Shown piece by piece: positions 58,673-64,000 of a stretch of DNA of 64,000 bases. Below the pieces are notes generated by a model. The model ran no database searches and was not told the DNA's origin. It saw nothing but the letters and a program-made list of their open reading frames with translations. Positions within the stretch are counted from its first letter, which is position 1. Each line of letters begins with the position of its first letter. The stretch lies in the NCBI GenBank assembly GCA_035544215.1, contig DATKHY010000003.1:630501-694500 (forward strand), read 5' to 3'. Position numbers and translations under genes: made by a program. This DNA is from Candidatus Binatia bacterium. Lineage in GTDB: Bacteria; Vulcanimicrobiota; Vulcanimicrobiia; Vulcanimicrobiales; Vulcanimicrobiaceae.

Positions 58673-59551
58673 TTATCGAGCCGTCAGGGCGCGAGCCAGG
58701 GGGTCCAGCGCCCGTGAGCGCCAGCGCAGCTCGTAGTTCAGCTTCCGCGCGAGGTTGCGGATTTTCGTCGGGACGGGGTGCCGTGCGACGATCGCTTCGG
58801 TGAGCTGGTGATCTGCGAAGAGCCGCTCGCGCAGCCGTTCGACCGTCTGCCGCGCCGCCGTAGGATGCCTTCCTTTAAATCGCAGCAACCGCGGATAGAC
58901 CGGCGCGTAGTAGCGCCCGACGTCGAAGCCATCGAGCTCATCCTCGCGCAGCACGTTGCCGGGCGCACCGAGTGCGGAATACTGCCGGGCCTTCTCGGCA
59001 TGCCGGCGCGGCTGCAGCGTGTGGCCGTAGTGCGCGTAGACGTAGGGCAGCGCCACTCTTCTTCCGGCGTGGCCGCTCAGCTGCTCGTGCACGGCGCCCT
59101 CCCAGCGCAGCTCCGGCGCGAAGCGGAAGAACATCATCCGCCGCTCGATCGACGTGTAGTAGTCGAACGACCCAAAGAAATGCCACGTGTAGCCGTCCAC
59201 GAAGTCGAATGCGCCGGGCACGCGATCGATGTGAGCGGCGACGCGCGCGATGCGCTCGCCGTGAACCTCGTCCGCATCCACGAACGCGACCCAGTCGCCC
59301 GCGTCGTGCTGCGCGTGCAGCCGCAGGCAAACGTTGCGCGCGTCGGCGAAGCCTGAGAACTCCGTGCGCTCGACGACAAGCCTCTGCTCGCGCCCGAAGC
59401 GACTCGCCGCGAGCGTCGCCGCGTGCGGCGAGGGATCCGGCGCGTTATCGTTGACGATCAGCAGGTTTGCGCTGGACGAGATCGAGTCCAACATCGGCTC
59501 GAGGAACGGCTCCTCGCGCGGGCCCAAGATCAGATGCGCGGCGATCGGCAC
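58673..59551 (-). CDS. Glycosyltransferase family 2
   Basis: A 292-residue GT2 enzyme. Start is GTG 59551. Motifs: SSANLLIVNDNAPDPSP (first acidic), ERTEFSGFADARNVCLRLHAQHDAGDWVAFVDADEVHGERIA (DxD: DADE), and WHFFGSFDYYTSIERRMMFFRFAPELRWEGAVHEQLSG, typical of SunS-like or glycan-core family-2 enzymes that contain WEG..HE. Preceded by a GloVer lipoprotein on the same strand with a 36-base gap. Substrate unknown. Confidence 0.88.
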   Translation of the reverse strand: MPIAAHLILGPREEPFLEPMLDSISSSANLLIVNDNAPDPSPHAATLAASRFGREQRLVVERTEFSGFADARNVCLRLHAQHDAGDWVAFVDADEVHGERIARVAAHIDRVPGAFDFVDGYTWHFFGSFDYYTSIERRMMFFRFAPELRWEGAVHEQLSGHAGRRVALPYVYAHYGHTLQPRRHAEKARQYSALGAPGNVLREDELDGFDVGRYYAPVYPRLLRFKGRHPTAARQTVERLRERLFADHQLTEAIVARHPVPTKIRNLARKLNYELRWRSRALDPLARALTAR

Positions 59552-59587
59552 GCCGGATGATTCGAGTGCCGCGGCGCGGTTTCCGTT

Positions 59588-60856
59588 CTACGGCGGGATT
59601 CTAAAGACGCTGCCTTTTCTGTGTTTCCCGCCATCATTCGTTGTGCCGTAGAGCGAACCGTTGAGATCGGCGAGGCCTGCATTGGGCAACCCGCCCCTTG
59701 CGAAACGATGCAGGACAGTCTCGTCGCCCGAGAGCGTCATCTTAAATATGATGCCGCATCCGCTGCCCGAGGACGACCTGCATCCCGAGCCGCCACCGTG
59801 ATTCGTAGTGCCGTAGAGCTCGCCGTTGACGTAGATGAGTCCCCCGTTCGGAGACGCGCCGTCCTGGCCGCCCTGAAAATTATAAAGTACGCGCTCCTTA
59901 CCGGCAGTCGTGAGGCTGAATGCGGTACCCACGAAACCCGAACCGTTCACTTGCGTCGTGCCGTAGAGCACTCCGTGCACCACGGTAAGCCCGCCGTTGG
60001 GACGTCCGCCATCCGACTTGTCGCCTTTGAACCGATACAGAACCTTCTCCTGACCGGCCGGCGTGATGGAGAATACGGTACCGCAGCAGGTCCCGCCGTT
60101 GCTGGTTACGCCGTAGAGCAGGCCTTTATACGTGGTGAGGTTTCCTTGCGGGTATGCTCCGTCCGGACCGCTGGCCGCGCCTTTGAAGTCATAGAGCACG
60201 CGCTCCTTGCCGGAGGTGCTGACGGAAAATACGATGCCGCATCCGTGATAGTACTGGATATCTTGACATCGCCCGCGGCCTCCATACGCCGTCGCTCCGT
60301 AAAGCGTTCCATTTAGAAGGGTGAGGCCGCCCGCGGGCCACGCGCCGTCTTTGCCGGCGTTAAATCTGTGTAGCACGGTCTCGGTTCCGAATCCGGACAC
60401 TTTGAAGACAGTCCCGCAACCGACGAGAAACCGGCTGGGCGACCCGCTGAGATAACATAAAGAGGCGCCGCCAAAGACGGTGGTTCCATAGTAGTCGTTG
60501 GCGACGGCTGTCACGCCGTAATCGGGGCTGTTGCCATCGTACGGTAGGCCTTTGAAACCGTAGAGCACCCGTTCCGCACCCGACGTGGTAACCTTGAAAA
60601 CCGTTCCCCAGATGCCCGGTCCACCTTGGTCGGTTGTGCTAAACAGTGCGCCCTTATTGACGATCAGGCCGGCTGACGGAAAGAGACCCGTGGGGTAATC
60701 GGGGCCAAAGCTATAGATGGTCCTAAATCCGGACGTGCTCGCGGTACCCGGTACGCCCTCCGGCGTCACCGGCGGCAAGGGCGACTTCGCGCATGCGGCC
60801 AGCAACGCGACAACGGCGCCGATGATTAATCGCTTGGCGCTAGAACGCGAAACCAT
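59588..60856 (-). CDS. Lipoprotein with tandem GloVer repeats
   Basis: A 422-residue paralogue of the gene at 7255. Start 60856 follows AAGGAGGG and gives a signal peptide ending in LLAACAK. Repeats with pattern ERVLY.FKG...DG..P.GGLT...G.LYGTT..GG....GTVF..T..G are visible, seven to eight copies. Some repeats carry Cys pairs (GGRGRCQDIQYYHGCG, TCCGTVF, GCRSSSGSGCG), unlike the first paralogue, suggesting disulfide-bonded blade loops. Role unknown. Confidence 0.88.
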   Translation of the reverse strand: MVSRSSAKRLIIGAVVALLAACAKSPLPPVTPEGVPGTASTSGFRTIYSFGPDYPTGLFPSAGLIVNKGALFSTTDQGGPGIWGTVFKVTTSGAERVLYGFKGLPYDGNSPDYGVTAVANDYYGTTVFGGASLCYLSGSPSRFLVGCGTVFKVSGFGTETVLHRFNAGKDGAWPAGGLTLLNGTLYGATAYGGRGRCQDIQYYHGCGIVFSVSTSGKERVLYDFKGAASGPDGAYPQGNLTTYKGLLYGVTSNGGTCCGTVFSITPAGQEKVLYRFKGDKSDGGRPNGGLTVVHGVLYGTTQVNGSGFVGTAFSLTTAGKERVLYNFQGGQDGASPNGGLIYVNGELYGTTNHGGGSGCRSSSGSGCGIIFKMTLSGDETVLHRFARGGLPNAGLADLNGSLYGTTNDGGKHRKGSVFRIPP

Positions 60857-60935
60857 GGCACCCTCCTTACGTCGCAGCACAGGTGCTCTTGCAACGGTCA
60901 TTCAAAGCTTAACATGCGCGGCGCGATCGGGGAAG

Positions 60936-61559
60936 TCAAACGCCCCAGCCGATCCAATCGGCGATGTCACTCGCGTACCGTTCCCAAGCCTTTGCGCTCG
61001 CGTCGACCATTCGATACGGCAGGCGGCTCTGTTGGATCGCGCCGATACGCGCCGACTGCGCCTGCCGGAGGGTGTCGAGCGCTTCTTCTTCGGATCCGTG
61101 GCGCAGAACGAGGTCTTGCCAATCCGCTCCATCGTATTCGGCTCGATAGAGCGAACGCGCGGCGAGTCGATCGCCGGGCAGCGTCAGGACTGCGACTTTG
61201 CATTTGAGAGCCGCGCACCGCGCGTCGATGTCGCGATACCATTTCCACTCGCTTCCGAGCGCCAGTTGCGAGAAATGGAAGCGTTCCAGAAGGTGGCGAT
61301 ACGAACCGTCAGCCGTCTCGATCCGGTCGAGGATCGCTGCCATCCGATCGCGCGCCTGACCTGACGCGGAGTCCGGATCCGCGGAGAATCCAGTTACGAA
61401 ATCGTCAAAGGTGGCTTCCTCATCGACGAGCTCAAAGGACGCAAGTTTTTGCAACGCTTTGATCGTAGAAGTCTTACCTGCGCCGGTTACGCCTTCGAGA
61501 ATGAGAACGCTTATGCAATGCCTCCTCTGAACTGAGCGCTCAGAAGGCGTTGACCCCAT
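60936..61559 (-). CDS. P-loop kinase-like ATPase
   Basis: A protein with Walker A LEGVTGAGKTSTIKAL, then a DE..F.DF..GF stretch and RDRMAAILDRIETADGSYRHLLERFHFSQLALGSEWKWYRDIDARCAALKCKVAVLTL, and LAARSLYRAEYDGADWQDLVLRHG. The order resembles deoxynucleoside/monophosphate kinases. The ATG at 61559 lies inside the upstream gene and has no ribosome-binding site; GAGGAGG at 61521-61526 instead points to an ATA codon at 61514, exactly where conserved sequence (SVLILEG) begins. Frame and end are sure; the start is not. Substrate unknown. Confidence 0.75.
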   Translation of the reverse strand: MGSTPSERSVQRRHCISVLILEGVTGAGKTSTIKALQKLASFELVDEEATFDDFVTGFSADPDSASGQARDRMAAILDRIETADGSYRHLLERFHFSQLALGSEWKWYRDIDARCAALKCKVAVLTLPGDRLAARSLYRAEYDGADWQDLVLRHGSEEEALDTLRQAQSARIGAIQQSRLPYRMVDASAKAWERYASDIADWIGWGV

Positions 61560-62715
61560 TGGGCGTGCCCCAGCCGGCTGGTCCCGAGTAGTTTCCGAAC
61601 TGCTGAGTGCCGGCCTCACAGAGGTACTCGCCCTTGCACGAGCCGTCTTCGCCGCTGCTGATGTAGTTGAGGCCCTTGCCCTTCGTCACCCAAAAGTGCT
61701 TCGCGGCATCTTGTTTGCTCGCGTTTCCCGCGAGAGCGAATACCGCGGCGATGAGCGGCGTGGAAACGGCTGGACCGCCCGCGGTCATCCAGCCGTTGAA
61801 ATCGTAGCTGTCGTATTCGGCGACGTCCCAAGCCAGGGCCGAGACGTCGGCGTCGGTCCGATAGTTGCAGTCGGGATCCTTCTGCCATGCGGGCTTCTGA
61901 ATGCCCGACGAACCGCCGTTCGACGAGCATCCGCCGCCGCTGCCGTCCCAGACCTGTTCGACGTACTTCGAACCCCGCTTGAAGAGCACTGTGCCGCCGA
62001 CCGAGACGACGCTGCCGAACGCTTCGGGGAGCCCGTTGTCGTTGTAGCCGAGATTCCCGGCACCGGCCACGTAGACGACACCTGGGGCGTCGAACGTCGA
62101 CTGATTGAAGCACGTCAGCGAGCCGTAGCATTGCCAGTCGGTGCTGACGATGTGCGCGCCGAGCGCAACGGCTTCGGCCACCGCGATGCCGAGGTCGCTA
62201 GCGTATTGCGAGTTCGCCTCGATCAGATAGATCGTGCACTTCGGGCAGGCGGCGGCGACCATCTGCACGCCGACGTCGGTGTCGGCGCCCCATGCCGGGC
62301 TGCCCTGCGGATAGCCGCTCTGCTGGCCACGCTGATTGTACTTGCGGAACGTTGACGTTCCGAGATGGAACTGCTTGCGGTACGTAGCCAGATCGCTCGC
62401 GACGTTTGGATTATCGAAGGACTGAACGATCGCCACGATCTGGCCCTTGCCTTTGGTCGACGAGGGCAGATGGTAGCGCGCCTGGATGGTCGCGGGTCCC
62501 CATCCGGCCACGCTTGCGCTGATCCCGCTCCGCGATTGAATCAACAGCGAGCACGCGGGCTGCCCAACGACTTGGGGACAGGCCCGCACCGCGCCGTGAG
62601 TCTGCATGGCCGATTGCACGGGGCCTACCGGCAGGGTGAAAGAGCTGCGCGAATTGCATGCCGCGAGCGCCACGGCTACGAAGAGTGGTGCTGTCACTTT
62701 GAAACCGGCGTTCAT
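61540..62715 (-). CDS. Sedolisin-like (S53) pseudopeptidase lipoprotein
   Basis: A 391-residue lipoprotein (signal peptide with LFVAVALAAC). The fold follows S53 sedolisins: IQARYHLPSSTKGKGQIVAIVQSFDNPNVASDLATYRKQF, WGADTDVGVQMVAAACPKCTIYLIEAN, GVVYVAGAGNLGYND, SVVSVGGTVL, and DFNGWMTAGGPAVSTPLIAAVFALAG. In active enzymes the second region reads E..LD and the last GTS(A/V)S.P. Here the catalytic positions appear to be Asp, Gly and Ala, so catalysis should be lost. Possibly a binding protein. It overlaps the propeller gene (ATGA) and continues to the P-loop gene. Confidence 0.8.
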   Translation of the reverse strand: MNAGFKVTAPLFVAVALAACNSRSSFTLPVGPVQSAMQTHGAVRACPQVVGQPACSLLIQSRSGISASVAGWGPATIQARYHLPSSTKGKGQIVAIVQSFDNPNVASDLATYRKQFHLGTSTFRKYNQRGQQSGYPQGSPAWGADTDVGVQMVAAACPKCTIYLIEANSQYASDLGIAVAEAVALGAHIVSTDWQCYGSLTCFNQSTFDAPGVVYVAGAGNLGYNDNGLPEAFGSVVSVGGTVLFKRGSKYVEQVWDGSGGGCSSNGGSSGIQKPAWQKDPDCNYRTDADVSALAWDVAEYDSYDFNGWMTAGGPAVSTPLIAAVFALAGNASKQDAAKHFWVTKGKGLNYISSGEDGSCKGEYLCEAGTQQFGNYSGPAGWGTPNGVNAF

Positions 62716-63689
62716 AGGCTCTTCCTCCCTGGGCTTAAGGCGACCCCGCTTGGGTAGTAACTCCCGGGGTAAATCTTCGTGGGCGATCCGCCCGCGGGAT
62801 ATTTCCAGACGGCAATCGTGCCGCCGTTGCCGATATCCAATGCGATGACCCTCGTCGGTCTGCCCTTTGGATCAAATGCAAACGCATACTGATAGGTCGG
62901 ATCCGGAAGGCCGAAGAGTCCCGTTTCGCCCACAAAGCTCGCATGCGAACCCGTGACTTTTACCTGCCAGATTGTGTTATAGCCTTGATCGCCGAACGTG
63001 ATGTATTTACCGTTCCACTCAACGCCCCCGGCGATGCCCCCGTTTAACACGAAGTTCGTGAAAGTGTTCTTCCCTTTAGGAAGCTCGGCGAACTGGAAGA
63101 GGCCTAGGGGCTGAGTGCCGACGACAAACAAATTGCTATGGTCGTCGTATCCGACAAAACCATAACACTTTAGTCCCGGATCCGTGTAAATCTTCGGCGT
63201 TCCCTTTGCACGCTTGAAGATCACGAAGTCGCCGCCGGGAGCATTGGCACACTGCGTGTTGACATTGACTACCGCTAGGTCTCCCGTGTTAGGGTCGACG
63301 GAACAGCCCTCAGGGAAGTAGCCTCCCCCGTCCGTCAACGTTCGAATCGGGCTGGTGCCGCCGTGGGCGTACTCGAGAATCTTCTGCTGCCCACTTATGA
63401 TGTCATCGGTGACCCAGATGTCCCCGGCTTTGTCCACGCACTCGCCCTGCGGGCTGCCGGTTACCGTCAGCGTTCCCACCAGCTTGGCCGCCGGATACGA
63501 ATAGACGTAAACCTTGCCGGCGAACGTGGACGCGTACACAAGGTCGGAACTCTTCGCCCCGAGCAGCATCCACGACGGGCCAACGTTTGACCGCTCCACT
63601 GCTGACGGGAGTACCGGCGACTGTAACGCGCCGGGATTGCCGCAGCCGCCTAGCACGGCAACGAGCGCGAGGGCGAAACGCTTATCCAT
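62712..63689 (-). CDS. Lipoprotein with NHL-type beta-propeller repeats
   Basis: A 325-residue lipoprotein. The start at 63689 follows GGAGG and gives a signal peptide with lipobox VLGGCG. Repeats: DLVYASTFAGKVYVYSYPAAKLVGTL, PQGECVDKAGDIWVTDD, EGCSVDPNTGDLAVVN, YGFVGYDDHSNLFVVG, with GGTSPIRTLTDGG as in the 29107 and 1933 genes. Propeller-type envelope protein of unknown role. First gene of a three-gene set with the sedolisin-like and P-loop genes. Confidence 0.88.
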   Translation of the reverse strand: MDKRFALALVAVLGGCGNPGALQSPVLPSAVERSNVGPSWMLLGAKSSDLVYASTFAGKVYVYSYPAAKLVGTLTVTGSPQGECVDKAGDIWVTDDIISGQQKILEYAHGGTSPIRTLTDGGGYFPEGCSVDPNTGDLAVVNVNTQCANAPGGDFVIFKRAKGTPKIYTDPGLKCYGFVGYDDHSNLFVVGTQPLGLFQFAELPKGKNTFTNFVLNGGIAGGVEWNGKYITFGDQGYNTIWQVKVTGSHASFVGETGLFGLPDPTYQYAFAFDPKGRPTRVIALDIGNGGTIAVWKYPAGGSPTKIYPGSYYPSGVALSPGRKSL

Positions 63690-63778
63690 TCTTACATCCT
63701 CCGGGAGCGGGCTCTGCGGGACAAGACCTCGATGCGAAAAAATAGCATTCTTGCAAAAAAAGCCGTTCCCCAATAAGC

Positions 63779-64000
63779 CTACGCGGTTATGAGGTGAGCG
63801 ACCTCGGCGGCCTTACGGAGGAAGCGCGACTCCCCCGTGACCTGGCCGGCGGCGCAATAGGCGTCGCGAAGTATTGGGGCCGAGCGAAGGCCTTCGGCGG
63901 ACGGAAGCGCCGACTCGATGAGGGCACGGGCGTCGCGATGTCGCTCGAGGGCATGGGCTGAGGCAGCCGCAATGATTTTGTTCCGTACCGTAAGCGTTGC
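63779..64000 (-). CDS. 3' end of an unidentified gene
   Basis: An open frame entering from the right edge and ending at TAG 63779-63781. The 73 visible residues are helical (KIIAAASAHALERHRDARALIESALPSAEGLRSAPILRDAYCAAGQVTGESRFLRKAAEVAHLIT) and resemble a tetratricopeptide or ARM-type repeat end, as in large LuxR/AfsR-type regulators. The identity is not known. Confidence 0.5.
   Translation of the reverse strand, partial: ATLTVRNKIIAAASAHALERHRDARALIESALPSAEGLRSAPILRDAYCAAGQVTGESRFLRKAAEVAHLITA

Overview
The window is high-GC, densely packed bacterial chromosome with no tRNA, rRNA, insertion sequence or CRISPR array that I can see. Gene content (hopanoid biosynthesis, a full Tad/Flp pilus locus, many lipoproteins built from NHL-type propellers or GloVer repeats, MBOAT and GT87/GT2 enzymes, extensive ATGA/GTGA overlaps) resembles candidate phylum Eremiobacterota (WPS-2, Vulcanimicrobiota). 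That placement is an inference from content, not a measured phylogeny.

Layout. 1-1621: 5' part of rpoB (minus). 1.9-8.5 kb: propeller and GloVer lipoproteins around an hpnG-dxs operon and a ferritin, with a decayed gene at 6.9-7.2 kb. 8.5-12.4 kb: a TIR/NB-ARC/TPR STAND protein beside hpnA. 12.4-15.8 kb: small lipoprotein, two GNAT genes, a secreted protein and a cupin remnant. 15.85-23.6 kb: hopanoid operon, transcribed leftwards: degenerate polyprenyl-synthase-like gene, fni (type 2 IPP isomerase), hpnC, hpnD, an uninterrupted hpnE-shc fusion, hpnH. 23.7-30 kb: diiron ferritin-like protein, STAS protein, SGNH-MBOAT fusion, DHA2 transporter, propeller lipoprotein, then a cluster of dispersed palindromic repeats. 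30.2-45 kb: Tad pilus locus, with two TadE/TadE/TadG-like sets and the secretin on the minus strand, and four Flp pilins, prepilin peptidase, CpaB, fused TadZ-TadA, TadB, TadC and a second A24 peptidase on the plus strand. 45-59.5 kb: large membrane proteins, an M15-type peptidase, GT87 and GT2 glycosyltransferases, methyltransferases, DUF2304 and a BTAD regulator. 59.6-64 kb: GloVer lipoprotein, P-loop kinase, a sedolisin-like protein that appears to lack its catalytic residues, another propeller lipoprotein and the 3' end of an unidentified gene.

How the genes fit together. Dxs feeds the MEP pathway and Fni balances IPP/DMAPP. HpnC, HpnD and HpnE convert farnesyl diphosphate to squalene, Shc cyclises it to hopene, HpnH adds adenosine, HpnG removes adenine, and HpnA belongs to the same side-chain pathway. 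A normal farnesyl-diphosphate synthase is not in the window. The Tad locus has nearly all core parts for an adhesive Flp pilus. A shared 14-bp palindrome lies upstream of one TadG-like operon and upstream of the secretin, which suggests common control.

Most unusual points: the HpnE-Shc fusion, the dispersed repeat read in frame inside hopanoid genes, the degenerate prenyl synthase heading the hopanoid operon, the sedolisin pseudoenzyme, several multidomain fusions (TadZ-TadA, SGNH-MBOAT, GT87-GT87), and the duplicated TadE/E/G sets with Asn-rich NFNGAN repeats.
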